64,000 nucleotides of DNA from CALCKU01 sp964654665 (GTDB lineage: Bacteria > Pseudomonadota > Alphaproteobacteria > Caulobacterales > Maricaulaceae). Each line of letters starts with the position of its first letter. Within the stretch, counting starts at the first letter, position 1. Under the pieces are notes generated by a model. That model had not been told where the DNA came from. It saw only the letters and a program-made list of their open reading frames with translations, and did not search any database. The stretch covers positions 8,725 through 72,724 of the forward strand of contig CAZZKV010000012.1 in assembly GCA_964654665.1 (NCBI GenBank), given 5' to 3'. The position numbers were made by a program, and so were the translations under genes. Shown here in pieces: positions 42,895 through 52,403 of the stretch.

Positions 42895-44646
42895 ATGATC
42901 CGTTTATTGGGTGTTATTTGTCTCTTTTTATTATCCGTGCTTTTAGGGGCATGTTCAGGTGATAAGGAGACCCTCGTTCCGCAGGCTAAAATTTTAACGC
43001 CACAAGGGATGGTTCAGGGTGTATCAACGGCTGACTCTGATATCTATAATTTTAAAGGGATTCCTTTTGCTACGCCTCCCGTTGGCGATTTACGATGGCG
43101 TCCCCCCCAAGCCGCCCCCCAGTGGGACGATGTGTATATGGCCGATCGGTTTTCGCCCATGTGTATGCAAGCGGTGGATGTGAATGGCACATTTTTTAAA
43201 CGTATTATCGATGGCCATGGTTTGGGGGCCATTAAAAGGTTTTTGATTTCTCGGGTTGTTGCCGGTCAACCGGCCGCAAAAGTGAGTGAGGATTGTCTGT
43301 ATCTTAATGTCCGTACCGGGAATATTGCTGGTGAAAAACGGCAACCTGTTATGGTTTGGATTCACGGGGGCGGTCATCAATTCGGCTCCAGTGATTTTAA
43401 TTACTATCAATCGAATGCCTTGGTTAAAAAGGATGTCGTTCTTGTTACTATCAATTATCGTTTGGGTGCTTTTGGCTACATGTCCCATCCTTCGCTTTCT
43501 GCGGATGATGTAAATGGTGTATCGGGAAATTACGGAACACTAGATCAAATGGCGGCTCTTACATGGGTTAAAGATAATATCAGCGCTTATGGCGGTGATC
43601 CGGACAATGTGACTATTTTTGGAGAAAGCGCTGGAGCGTGGTCTGTAACAGAACTAATGGCGAGTCCGCTGGCCACTGGTCTGTTTCATAAAGCGATCGG
43701 GCAAAGCGGCTCTGCGGTTTATCATCTTGGCCAAATGGATGGGGACGGCGTCGGTTGGGTTAGCGGCTATGAAACAGCGAAAAAGATGGACCGTGCTTTA
43801 GGACTTGATAGCCCTTCGGCGGCTGATTTGCGCGCGTTACCAGCTGATAAAATTATGTCGGTTATAACAGAAGATATATCCGATGGTTTTCACCATGTGC
43901 GTGATGGATATGTGTTTCCGAAAAATGTAGGTCAAGCCTTTTTAGATGGAGATATAGAGTCTGTGCCTGTGTTATTTGGATATAATACGGATGAAGGGTC
44001 TCTCTTTTTCCCTGATGACCCTGAACCTACGGTATGGATCGAAGGGTTTCCAAGGGAGGACCGTTCCGCGCAAATTGCAGCGCTGAGTGAGCATTTTTCG
44101 ACGGAAACGGCACACCAATTAATCGATCTTTATGAGTTGGATAATCCTAAAACATTTGAAACAGGCGGTACGCAATGGATGGGGGATGAAATTTTTGGGG
44201 TTAATGTTCGGTTAACTGCACGGCTTGCCGCTAAGGCAGGGATGCCGAGTTATCTTTATAATTTCACCCGGATTCCGCCTAGTAAAAAACAGACAATTGG
44301 TGCGTTTCATGCGGCTGAAATCCCTTTCGTTTTTGGTAGCCATGAAAAAGTGTTAGGGCTGTCAAAGGATGATGAAACTCTTACGCAGATGATGATCGAT
44401 TACTGGAGTAATTTTGCCAAATCCGGTGATCCCAATGACGGTAATTTGCCGGTGTGGCCACGGCATGCGGGAGAAAATTGGATGCAATTTGGCGGAAATA
44501 ATGATGTGCAAACAGGGGCTGTTACAAGGGTACGTAGTCAAAAACTTGATTTATTAGAACAAGGCGTGATGAAAAAATTGATCGACCTTAATCGTCTTCA
44601 AACTGCGCAATTGATTGACGGGTTCGATTCACAACCAGGCGAGTGA
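42895..44646 (+). CDS. Type-B carboxylesterase, lipoprotein
   Basis: A 583-residue esterase of the carboxylesterase/cholinesterase family. The signal peptide ends LLGACSG (lipidated Cys), so it is membrane-anchored and exported. Motifs are YNFKGIPFATPPVGDLRW, SEDCLYLNV, the oxyanion WIHGGGHQFGS, the nucleophile elbow FGESAGAWSV, Glu in YNTDEGSLF and His in AFHAAEIPFVFG. The ATG at 42895 is chosen because it gives a proper signal peptide; upstream in-frame ATGs exist at 42841 and 42877. Its end overlaps the convergent nitrilase gene by 59 bases. Confidence 0.92.
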   Translation: MIRLLGVICLFLLSVLLGACSGDKETLVPQAKILTPQGMVQGVSTADSDIYNFKGIPFATPPVGDLRWRPPQAAPQWDDVYMADRFSPMCMQAVDVNGTFFKRIIDGHGLGAIKRFLISRVVAGQPAAKVSEDCLYLNVRTGNIAGEKRQPVMVWIHGGGHQFGSSDFNYYQSNALVKKDVVLVTINYRLGAFGYMSHPSLSADDVNGVSGNYGTLDQMAALTWVKDNISAYGGDPDNVTIFGESAGAWSVTELMASPLATGLFHKAIGQSGSAVYHLGQMDGDGVGWVSGYETAKKMDRALGLDSPSAADLRALPADKIMSVITEDISDGFHHVRDGYVFPKNVGQAFLDGDIESVPVLFGYNTDEGSLFFPDDPEPTVWIEGFPREDRSAQIAALSEHFSTETAHQLIDLYELDNPKTFETGGTQWMGDEIFGVNVRLTARLAAKAGMPSYLYNFTRIPPSKKQTIGAFHAAEIPFVFGSHEKVLGLSKDDETLTQMMIDYWSNFAKSGDPNDGNLPVWPRHAGENWMQFGGNNDVQTGAVTRVRSQKLDLLEQGVMKKLIDLNRLQTAQLIDGFDSQPGE

Positions 44647-45532
44647 TATCTGGGCGAGAGTAATGCCCGGCAGGATCAAAGTTTTGCCGTTCTTGGCGAA
44701 CCAAAGATGGATCAAGATGACAATACCGAAGGGATTCTTGACCAATTTCGGGTGGCAAGACCCATGATCCGTCAGGCGCTGCTACGCAGGATCCGCCATT
44801 GGCGGGCATATCGCTAAGGGATGCGCGTATGTCATCAGCATAGGGTGTGTCATCTTCAACATCCTCGGGACGCATAATGGCCGATACAGAAATGCAATAA
44901 CTGCGCCCTTCCTTTGCGAGAATTGGAGTTAAATCTGCTGTATTTCGGTCACTGCCGGGCCAACATGCAACATGCAGGTCTTCGCCTTGAGCTTGCAAAG
45001 CGGCACGGGCCAGAGGCATCCAGTTTTCCCAACAATTCAACCCGCCTAGTGTGAAATCACCGAGGCGGTGGGTAACGAGTCCATGACCATCTCCGGGGGC
45101 CCAAACCAGCCGTTCTTCATAAGTTGGTTGTAATTTGCGGTGAACGGACTGAATAATACCGCCTGCATCAATATAAACAAAACTGCAATAAAGCGAATGA
45201 CCGCTGCGTTGCCGCGGCCGTTCAATAAGACCCAAATAACAGGCCATTTTCGCCGCTTTGAGTGCTGCGCATAGATCATCCAAATGTCCGTCTTCAAGGG
45301 TTATGGCTTGGTCAGCATAATGGGAAAAAATTTCTTTTTGTTTTTTATTGTTGAAATTCGCACCACCGGTTCCATCCAGCCAAAAGGGATATCCAGGAAT
45401 AAAGCCTTCGGAAAATACAATCAATTCGGCTTTTTCTTTCGCAGCCAGAGCTATGGTTGCTATGACTTTGTCAAGTCCGCGGCGGCGATTAAGCCAGGTT
45501 GGGGCAAGTTGCGGTAGTGCAAGTTTCAACAT
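44588..45532 (-). CDS. Nitrilase / carbon-nitrogen hydrolase
   Basis: A 314-residue enzyme of the nitrilase branch. The catalytic triad is visible: Glu in FSEGFIPGYPFW, Lys in HRKLQPTYEERLVW and Cys in GGLNCWENWMP. The PGYPFW and NCWENWMP forms are those of true nitrilases and cyanide hydratases and not amidases. It probably converts an organic nitrile to acid and ammonia; the substrate is unknown. The 3' end overlaps the carboxylesterase gene. Confidence 0.92.
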   Translation of the reverse strand: MLKLALPQLAPTWLNRRRGLDKVIATIALAAKEKAELIVFSEGFIPGYPFWLDGTGGANFNNKKQKEIFSHYADQAITLEDGHLDDLCAALKAAKMACYLGLIERPRQRSGHSLYCSFVYIDAGGIIQSVHRKLQPTYEERLVWAPGDGHGLVTHRLGDFTLGGLNCWENWMPLARAALQAQGEDLHVACWPGSDRNTADLTPILAKEGRSYCISVSAIMRPEDVEDDTPYADDIRASLSDMPANGGSCVAAPDGSWVLPPEIGQESLRYCHLDPSLVRQERQNFDPAGHYSRPDITRLVVNRTRQSIAQFEDD

Positions 45533-45654
45533 AAAGCTTCCCTTGTTTAAGGATATATTAAACGTGTTTTCAAACGAAATGGAAAGGGTTTTTCGTTATT
45601 AAATGCTAAACTATAGCGAGTATTATATGCTCTATTTTGGTAATGGGATATAAG

Positions 45655-47061
45655 ATGTTCAAATCATATTTGAAGAATACAGCTGGGAATTTCAGCTTAT
45701 TGTTTGGTACGGTAATGGTAACATTAGTTGTGTCTGTTGGTGTTGCGATTGATTACGCTGGTTTATCGCAGCAATCGCAATCAGTGCAAGATATATTAGA
45801 CTCGGCTGTTTTAGCGGCCTCAAATTATGAACGACAGTCAGAACGGTCCGAAAAAGAAATCGAAGTCTATATACAGGAATTTATTAATGAAACTAATATG
45901 ACCGGCTACCCCATTGAGGCTGAAATTAATATTTCTGATGATCAAATTGGGGTTATAGCTAAAGCCAATTATACAGCCTCTTTGTTGAATGTTGTCGGGG
46001 TGAATACTTTACCTATTGCAGTGAATTCCGGCGCCCCGCGTCATCAGGATACACCTTTGAATATTGCGCTTGTGCTTGACACGACGGATAGTATGGAAAT
46101 TAACGGTAATTTCAGACCTTTGCAAAGAGCAGTTGATAATCTTTTAACTGAACTTGATAAATATGAAGCAGAAGTCCGAGTATCTCTCGTACCCTTTGGA
46201 GATTATGTTAATGTCGGGGTTACTAATGCCTCTGAAGCCCGAATTGACACATCAAAGAATGGTTTGAATTTTACACAATGTGTTGACGAAACCCGAATTA
46301 TTACACCACGCGTTTGCAGAGGGACAGGAGAATTTCGAAACCGTGTTACCCGCAGGGATGGTGTAGTTACAGGGACGAGTTCGCGTGAAGTACAAAATTG
46401 TACTGATGCCGTGACTGAACCGACAGGTAACACAATTTGTACGGATCAGACATTGGAATGGCGTGGATGTGCGGGGTCGCGCAATGCTCCTGATAATTTA
46501 CGTGCAGATGCTTCTTCTGCACTTATTCCAGGGGCTATGAGTGTTGATTGTGGTTCCGAATTAATTCCGTTAACGACTGATCTGAATACAATCCGGAGAG
46601 AGGTTAGGAATTTAACAGCAGCCGGTAATACCTATTTGCCTGCGGGTTTGCATTGGGGCTGGCGAACTTTATCGCCAAGCCAACCCTACCAGCAGGTCAA
46701 CGACTCGCCTGATAATACCATTAACGCTATTATCTTTATGACTGATGGTGCCAATACCCGGTCACAAGGGGGAAGCTATGGATCCTTACCTGCGCCGGAA
46801 CTACATGCTTCCAGTGAGGGAGGTCCCGGTTTGGATGTAGCAAACAGTTTGTGCGAAAATATTTCTGCAGATGATATTAGAATTTTCACAGTCGCCTATA
46901 GATTTACAGGAGAACCTGCCGAGACAGAGGCCACAGAAACCTTATTGCGTAATTGCGCTGGTACGGAGAATAATTACTTCGAAGCAGATAATTCAGCGCA
47001 ATTATCCAAAGCGTTTAGAGATATTTCTAGATCTTTGTTTTTTGTCCGTCTTAGCCAATAA
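45655..47061 (+). CDS. TadG-like pilus-assembly protein with a VWA domain
   Basis: A 468-residue protein. The N-terminal TadE/TadG-type hydrophobic segment (NTAGNFSLLFGTVMVTLVVS, about residues 9-30) is followed by a von Willebrand factor A domain. Its first MIDAS motif is LVLDTTDSMEINGN (Asp-x-Thr-x-Ser variant), and IIFMTDGANTRS supplies the later Asp. The middle has eight or more cysteines and could be disulfide-bonded outside the membrane. No other tad/cpa genes are in the window. The ATG at 45655 is preferred over 45637. Confidence 0.85.
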   Translation: MFKSYLKNTAGNFSLLFGTVMVTLVVSVGVAIDYAGLSQQSQSVQDILDSAVLAASNYERQSERSEKEIEVYIQEFINETNMTGYPIEAEINISDDQIGVIAKANYTASLLNVVGVNTLPIAVNSGAPRHQDTPLNIALVLDTTDSMEINGNFRPLQRAVDNLLTELDKYEAEVRVSLVPFGDYVNVGVTNASEARIDTSKNGLNFTQCVDETRIITPRVCRGTGEFRNRVTRRDGVVTGTSSREVQNCTDAVTEPTGNTICTDQTLEWRGCAGSRNAPDNLRADASSALIPGAMSVDCGSELIPLTTDLNTIRREVRNLTAAGNTYLPAGLHWGWRTLSPSQPYQQVNDSPDNTINAIIFMTDGANTRSQGGSYGSLPAPELHASSEGGPGLDVANSLCENISADDIRIFTVAYRFTGEPAETEATETLLRNCAGTENNYFEADNSAQLSKAFRDISRSLFFVRLSQ

Positions 47062-47075
47062 TTATTCGCCAATAA

Positions 47076-48065
47076 TTATCCGTTCAGATTTATTAGGGTA
47101 GGAGCGGTAGCAGCATCAAAGCCTAAAAGAGTAAAAGCCTTCGTCATAAGAGCAGGTGGCGGAGCTTCGATGATGAGGTCCTTTTGTCCCTCGCAGGGGA
47201 GGGTCAAGCGTTGAGCGTGGAGATGAAGCGCATTATCCAGACCGCCCGGTAAAGGTCTATCCGTCATATATTTTGGATCGCCGGCCAGCGGCGCCCCTAA
47301 TAATTGCATATGAAGACGTAGCTGATGGGTACGGCCTGTCATGGGTTGCATAATAACCCAAGCGGCCCTTTGTCCAGCTTTAGCGACTGTTTGATAAAGG
47401 GTGCGGGCATGTTTTCCGCCATCTGTACCATGACGGACAGCAACCATAATTTCCCGGCCTTCATATTTATTGCCAAAGCGGTTATCGAGCCGACCTTTAG
47501 CTATATAGCCTTTGATTTCTCCATCAGCCGGTTTCGGAACGCCATTTGTAATGCCCCAATATATCTTAACAGCGCGGCGGCTTTGGAACGCCCGTCCGGC
47601 CCAAGCCGCAGATTTTGCTGATTTGGCAATCAGCAAAACGCCGGATGTATCACGGTCAAGACGGTGAACAAGCCGACAGCCCGTACCAAGAGCGGGCAGC
47701 ATTCCGTCGATATGACGCGTTGTTTTACTCCCGCCCTGAACGGCAAGACCTGCGGGTTTATTAATCGCAATCAAGGCATCATCCTCATAAATAACAAGAT
47801 TGCGTATAAAGACCTGATCGGTATTGGATAGCTGAGCGGCGGTTTTTTTCTCGGTCGGGTCTGGGAGCGGCGGAATTCTGATCTGGGCGCCGGCGGTCAG
47901 GCGAACATTGCCCTTTGCGCGTTTGCCATCGATACGGATTTGACCCGTTCGCAGGAGTTTTTCCACGCGGCCATGTGGTATATGCGGAAAGAGCCGTTTA
48001 AACCACCGATCCAGTCGTGCGCCTTCATCGCTGTCGGGAACAGTCAATATTTGAACGCCGCTCAT
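47076..48065 (-). CDS. rluC: 23S rRNA pseudouridine synthase, RluC/RluD type
   Basis: A 329-residue enzyme. An N-terminal S4 RNA-binding domain (about residues 12-75, GARLDRWFKRLFPHIPHGRV) is followed by the catalytic domain with HRLDRDTSGVLLIAKS, which holds the catalytic Asp. GRTHQLRLHMQLLGAPLAGDPKY is also present. RluC usually modifies U955, U2504 and U2580 in 23S rRNA; the exact sites cannot be told here. It overlaps crcB by four bases. Confidence 0.9.
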   Translation of the reverse strand: MSGVQILTVPDSDEGARLDRWFKRLFPHIPHGRVEKLLRTGQIRIDGKRAKGNVRLTAGAQIRIPPLPDPTEKKTAAQLSNTDQVFIRNLVIYEDDALIAINKPAGLAVQGGSKTTRHIDGMLPALGTGCRLVHRLDRDTSGVLLIAKSAKSAAWAGRAFQSRRAVKIYWGITNGVPKPADGEIKGYIAKGRLDNRFGNKYEGREIMVAVRHGTDGGKHARTLYQTVAKAGQRAAWVIMQPMTGRTHQLRLHMQLLGAPLAGDPKYMTDRPLPGGLDNALHLHAQRLTLPCEGQKDLIIEAPPPALMTKAFTLLGFDAATAPTLINLNG

Positions 48066-48448
48066 GGAATAAGAATTTTACGTATTATGATGAGCCCCAG
48101 TAAGAGACCACATAATGATAAAATAAGAGACCCGCTGACATAAGCGGCTAATGCCCCGTAAGATTTTTTCTGATAGAGTAAAACCGCATCAAGAGAAAAG
48201 GCGCTAAAGGTTGTAAATCCGCCGAGTAGGCCAACTCCTAAAAACAATCTCAGGCTTTCTCCGCCGTTTATCCGTAAAGCGAGCCATCCGGTCAAACATC
48301 CCATTAAAAAACTGCCAATAATATTGGCGCACATCGTCCCGATTGGGAAACTAGAGCCCAATATTTTTACACTTATAATCCCTAATAGATGCCGCAAACT
48401 GGCACCAATGGCTCCGCCCAAGGCGACATATATTGTTCCGTTTAGCAT
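48062..48448 (-). CDS. crcB: Fluoride exporter CrcB/Fluc
   Basis: A 128-residue protein with four membrane helices. GGAIGASLRHLLG, GTMCANIIGSFLMG (the conserved channel Asn) and GLLGGFTTFSAFSLDAVLL (the Phe box and Na-site TFS) are Fluc hallmarks. It removes fluoride as a dual-topology dimer. I looked for a fluoride riboswitch upstream and saw none. It is co-transcribed with rluC. Confidence 0.95.
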   Translation of the reverse strand: MLNGTIYVALGGAIGASLRHLLGIISVKILGSSFPIGTMCANIIGSFLMGCLTGWLALRINGGESLRLFLGVGLLGGFTTFSAFSLDAVLLYQKKSYGALAAYVSGSLILSLCGLLLGLIIIRKILIP

Positions 48449-48633
48449 AGCGCCTGATAAGCTGTTGCTTCGCCGAGCGCAATGGCAATGATTATGAGAG
48501 CTATGGGCAGTCTTTGAGTAATAACAGATGTGTCGGAAATGAGAAGAAGAGTCGCTATAAGAATTTTTGTTTTAATTATTTTAAGGTTATAGTCTGTTAA
48601 TAATAGCCCTGCGCAATTGGTGGGGGAGCGAAC

Positions 48634-49196
48634 ATGCCGACATTTACAGGTAGCAATTTTAATAACACACTTATTGGCGGCGATGAAGCGTGGATACGCT
48701 TATCAATATCGAGGTTATTCGTTTTGGCGCGCAAGATGCGGTACTTTATGACTTTGATGACCTTATTTTAGACGGTGCCGATATTATCGGTACGAGTGGA
48801 GCTAAAACATTAACTGGCACTAAGGATTCTGAATTTATCGAAGGTTCTTTTAATGAGGATGTCATCATTGGAGGCTCTGGTCGCGATTTTGTAAATGGTT
48901 TGTAAGGCGCTGATGCTATCAATGGTGGTGTTGGTAATGACCGTCTCTCAGGTGGCGGTGGCGATGATATTTTTATCTTTAGCGGAGAAAGCGGACAAGA
49001 CCGTATTAGGGACTTTACAAATAATGCGGATCAGCTTGATTTTTCCGGATTTGATGGCTTTAATTCTTTAGGCGATATATTGGCGATGGCCACGCAAAAT
49101 GGTGATAATGTTATTATTACTTTGACCGCAGAATCATCCGTTGTGCTTGAGAATACGGATATTACCGAACTCGATATTTCGGATTTTATTGGTTAG
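48634..49196 (+). pseudogene. Broken RTX (hemolysin-type calcium-binding repeat) protein
   Basis: Starts MPTFTGSNFNNTLIGGDE with GGGGGAG upstream. A frameshift near 48687 moves the sense to another frame (DTLINIEVIRFGAQDAVLYD). In that frame a TAA at 48903 interrupts NGL-GADAINGG, where Glu or Gly would be expected. After the stop come RTX nonapeptides (GGVGNDRLSGGGGDDIF) and a C-terminal part ending TELDISDFIG, like a type I secretion signal. Two independent lesions indicate a decayed gene, unless the assembly is wrong. It is short for the family. The original would have been a secreted calcium-binding protein. Confidence 0.8.
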
Positions 49197-49228
49197 ATTT
49201 TTAGGGCCGTATTATGCGGCTCCTTTCG

Positions 49229-50296
49229 TTACAAACCGGCCTCCATTGCGGCCAAACGGCTGGCTTGGTCTTCAGCGATGAGCGCATCGATTACTTCTCC
49301 TAACTCGTCGCCAGCAACAATTTTATCCAACTTATACAGCGTTAAGTTAATTCGGTGATCGGAAACTCGCCCCTGTGGGTAATTATAAGTTCGTATACGT
49401 TCCGAGCGGTCCCCTGACCCTACTTGGCCTTTGCGCTCATCTGCGCGTTCGGCATCGAGGCGTTGTTTTTCCATATCATAAAGCTTCATTTTTAGCAGAC
49501 GTTCGGCATTGGCGCGGTTCATATGTTGGGATTTGGCATCACACACAACAACGACGCCCGTCGGGATATGGGTCATACGCACAGCCGAATCGGTTTTATT
49601 AACATGCTGCCCGCCTGCGCCCGAGGCTCGCATAGTATCAACGCGAACATCACCCATTGAAAAATTAATATCAACATCTTCGGCTTCGGGCAGAACGGCG
49701 ACTGTGGCCGCAGAGGTATGGATACGGCCTTGGGTTTCAGTAACGGGGACGCGCTGAACGCGGTGGACACCACTTTCAAACTTCATCCGTCCATAGGCGC
49801 CTGCGCCTGAAATACTGGCGATGATTTCCTTATAGCCGCCCATATCGGCTTCAGAAGCATTTTCAACCTCGACCCGCCAGCCCTGTAATTGCGCAAAGCG
49901 GGAGTACATAGCAAATAAATCGCCCGCAAAAATAGCCGCTTCATCACCGCCGGTACCTGCGCGAATCTCTAAAATAATTGAGGCGTTATCATCTTTATCT
50001 TTGGGCAAAAGTAGTAAGGACACATCGCGCTCAACATCGGGCAATGTTTCTTTTAAAGCTTGTAGTTCTTCTTTGGCCATAGGGCCCATTTCCGGATCAT
50101 CAAGCATAGCGTTAAGATCAGCCATCTCGCTACGCAGAGCTTGCAACCGGCGTACACCTTCGGCGATTGGCCGAAGCTCGGCATAATCCTTGCCAAGTTG
50201 TACAATTTCGTTGCTATCGGTCGTCGCTCCCATTCGGGCTTCGATATGTTCAAAGCGGTCGACGACCTGTGCGAGTTTGCTATCAGGAATATGCAT
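49229..50296 (-). CDS. prfA: Peptide chain release factor 1
   Basis: A 355-residue release factor that ends translation at UAA and UAG. The GGQ loop is in MRASGAGGQHVNKTDSAVRMTH, the codon-recognition PAS/PxT region is in the middle, and YNYPQGRVSDHRINLTLYKLD is the typical late block. Length matches RF1 (about 355-360). The usual prmC neighbour is not adjacent; a decayed RTX gene lies downstream. Confidence 0.97.
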   Translation of the reverse strand: MHIPDSKLAQVVDRFEHIEARMGATTDSNEIVQLGKDYAELRPIAEGVRRLQALRSEMADLNAMLDDPEMGPMAKEELQALKETLPDVERDVSLLLLPKDKDDNASIILEIRAGTGGDEAAIFAGDLFAMYSRFAQLQGWRVEVENASEADMGGYKEIIASISGAGAYGRMKFESGVHRVQRVPVTETQGRIHTSAATVAVLPEAEDVDINFSMGDVRVDTMRASGAGGQHVNKTDSAVRMTHIPTGVVVVCDAKSQHMNRANAERLLKMKLYDMEKQRLDAERADERKGQVGSGDRSERIRTYNYPQGRVSDHRINLTLYKLDKIVAGDELGEVIDALIAEDQASRLAAMEAGL

Positions 50297-50344
50297 GGTC
50301 GCGGGTTAAATCCTTATGCTGTATTTGTCGAGAGCCAAGATGAT

Positions 50345-52348
50345 TTAATACTGCGCTGAAAGTCCAAAAAATAAACTACGAGGACGACCCGGAAAAAACC
50401 GTTCATTCCCGAAAGCAAAATCAGCGCGATCAGCATAACGCGTATCAAACAGGTTATCGATACGGGCAAAAAGACGCAAATTATCGGTTGCTTGATAATC
50501 GCTGCGCAGGACGAATATGTCATGTCCTTCGTAACGGGCTGTGTTTCCGGGATTGGTAAAATAATCACCCACATGGCGCCATTCTAATTCTGTTCTCAGT
50601 TGCCTGAGCGGTGTCAGGCTCATCCGTATGTGCGCTAATGTATCGGGGGCTGTATCAACGCGCGTACCGTCGATAATATTATTAGCCGCAGAACCGGTAA
50701 TCTCCGTAAAATTATATGTGTGACGGGCTAAAGTTCCGTCTCCTGATAAGGATAACCAAGGCGTAATAGCGCCCTTGAAGCTTAACTCAATACCGCTATG
50801 GCGGGTTTTACCATTCACGACATTAAATCCATTCGCATTTCTAAAAAAGAAATTATCCTTCCATTGGGTAAAACCATTGATTTCAAAATTCCACGCGTGG
50901 AGGTGGCTCTTTAAACCCACTTCGAGGCTATCTAATGTTTCAACATCGGCTTCGCCGGCGACTTGGTTGAGTTGGACAGAATATAAGTCTGAGATTTGCG
51001 GTGCGCGGGACCCGCGCGCTGCACGGGCATATAATAGCACAGTGTTCGACAGTGTATGCGATAGCGTAATCTTGGGTGTTACTGTTAAAAAATTATCAGA
51101 TCTGTCGGCGACACGGATGAACCGTCCCGAGCGTCCATCGCTAGCCTGATTATCATAATTATAATCTGTATATTCGCCGCGCACCCCAAGACCGAGTGTT
51201 GTTTTGTCGCCAAGGTGGAAATCTTTCTGCGCATAAGCTGCAGCAACAAAACTGCGGACCTTATAATCATAATGCAGGCCTTGGGTGAATGAAAACCGTG
51301 TTGGATTCGCTTGAAACTCAAATAAAGACCCTTCAGTATATTCAGCATCTAACCCGATATTGAAATCATCACCAAAGAAAGCACTTTGAAAACCGATAGA
51401 GCTATGGCCATTTTTTTCTAGCGCTTGGCCGGGAACAAAATGTCGTAAAAACCGTAACTCCGCTCGTCGGGCATAAGGAGTGATGGCTAGGCTATTATCG
51501 CCAAAGGCACGTTCCAGCCGTAATTGTGTACGGTATGATCGACCGTCGCGAAAGGCTTCGGGGAAGCTATTGGTGCGGGCAATATTTTTATCGCGAAATG
51601 CATCGTCGCCTTGTAAAAATCCGGCGGTTTCCTGATTTAGATTGGAAAATGAACTTAACCAGTCTGCGTTCCATAAACCCCATTGGCCATTATACCGAAG
51701 CTGGAATTTTTGTTGATCAAATCCGCTATCATCACGAAACCCATTATCATGGACGAGTGAAACAGATGTGCGTAAAGGGCCTGTTGCCGCGGATGCAGTG
51801 ATGGAAACAAGTCCGTCACTACTGCCAATTAACCGTATTGTATCGGGGCCTTGAACGGCCCGGGGTTGAATATTAATCAGGCCATGAACGGCATTAGAAC
51901 CGTAAAGGGCCGGGCCTGGGCCTTTGAATACATCCAAGGCTTGCGCAAATTCTGTACCTCCTTCAAACAAACCATTAACATTGGCAAAACCTGCAGCCCG
52001 CAAGGGGACGCCGCCTTCTAGATATAGAAAACTCCCAGCCCCAGCCCCACCCGTTAGAACGGGCGAGCGGATGGCAGTGAGATGTTCTTGGCCGCTGCCG
52101 CGGTGGATATTAACGCCTGCGACCCCATTCAGAGCTTCCGCGGGGTGGATTGGCGCAATGGTATTGAGTGTGTTTTGATCAATTATTGTTATGGCTGCGG
52201 GGATGGTGGATGATGGCTGCGGCCGATCATACACGCCAGTGGTAATGACTTCATCCACCCTCTCATTGGATTGCGTAATCGAATTTTGTGCAAGAGCAGA
52301 CAAGGGGGTAATCCCTATAAGCACTATTGGTAGAATTAAGTGTTTCAT
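50345..52348 (-). CDS. TonB-dependent outer-membrane receptor
   Basis: A 667-residue receptor for uptake of a siderophore, vitamin or other large ligand. The signal peptide (MKHLILPIVLIGITPLSALAQ) is followed by a TonB box-like DEVITTG, a plug domain (about residues 40-160, with LDVFKGPGPALYGSNAVHGLINI) and a beta-barrel ending SLFFGLSAQY. Length and features match the family; the ligand cannot be predicted. It is 55 bases downstream of a TetR-type regulator on the same strand. Confidence 0.93.
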   Translation of the reverse strand: MKHLILPIVLIGITPLSALAQNSITQSNERVDEVITTGVYDRPQPSSTIPAAITIIDQNTLNTIAPIHPAEALNGVAGVNIHRGSGQEHLTAIRSPVLTGGAGAGSFLYLEGGVPLRAAGFANVNGLFEGGTEFAQALDVFKGPGPALYGSNAVHGLINIQPRAVQGPDTIRLIGSSDGLVSITASAATGPLRTSVSLVHDNGFRDDSGFDQQKFQLRYNGQWGLWNADWLSSFSNLNQETAGFLQGDDAFRDKNIARTNSFPEAFRDGRSYRTQLRLERAFGDNSLAITPYARRAELRFLRHFVPGQALEKNGHSSIGFQSAFFGDDFNIGLDAEYTEGSLFEFQANPTRFSFTQGLHYDYKVRSFVAAAYAQKDFHLGDKTTLGLGVRGEYTDYNYDNQASDGRSGRFIRVADRSDNFLTVTPKITLSHTLSNTVLLYARAARGSRAPQISDLYSVQLNQVAGEADVETLDSLEVGLKSHLHAWNFEINGFTQWKDNFFFRNANGFNVVNGKTRHSGIELSFKGAITPWLSLSGDGTLARHTYNFTEITGSAANNIIDGTRVDTAPDTLAHIRMSLTPLRQLRTELEWRHVGDYFTNPGNTARYEGHDIFVLRSDYQATDNLRLFARIDNLFDTRYADRADFAFGNERFFPGRPRSLFFGLSAQY

Positions 52349-52403
52349 AAAGGGATATGTTGGAAAATTTAATGCGCGGTCAAGGGGGCAAAATGTCTAT
52401 TTA

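Noticed and set aside
48449..48633. Fluoride riboswitch upstream of crcB
   Set aside because: The leader is short and I found none of the conserved pseudoknot bases; crcB is simply the first gene before rluC.
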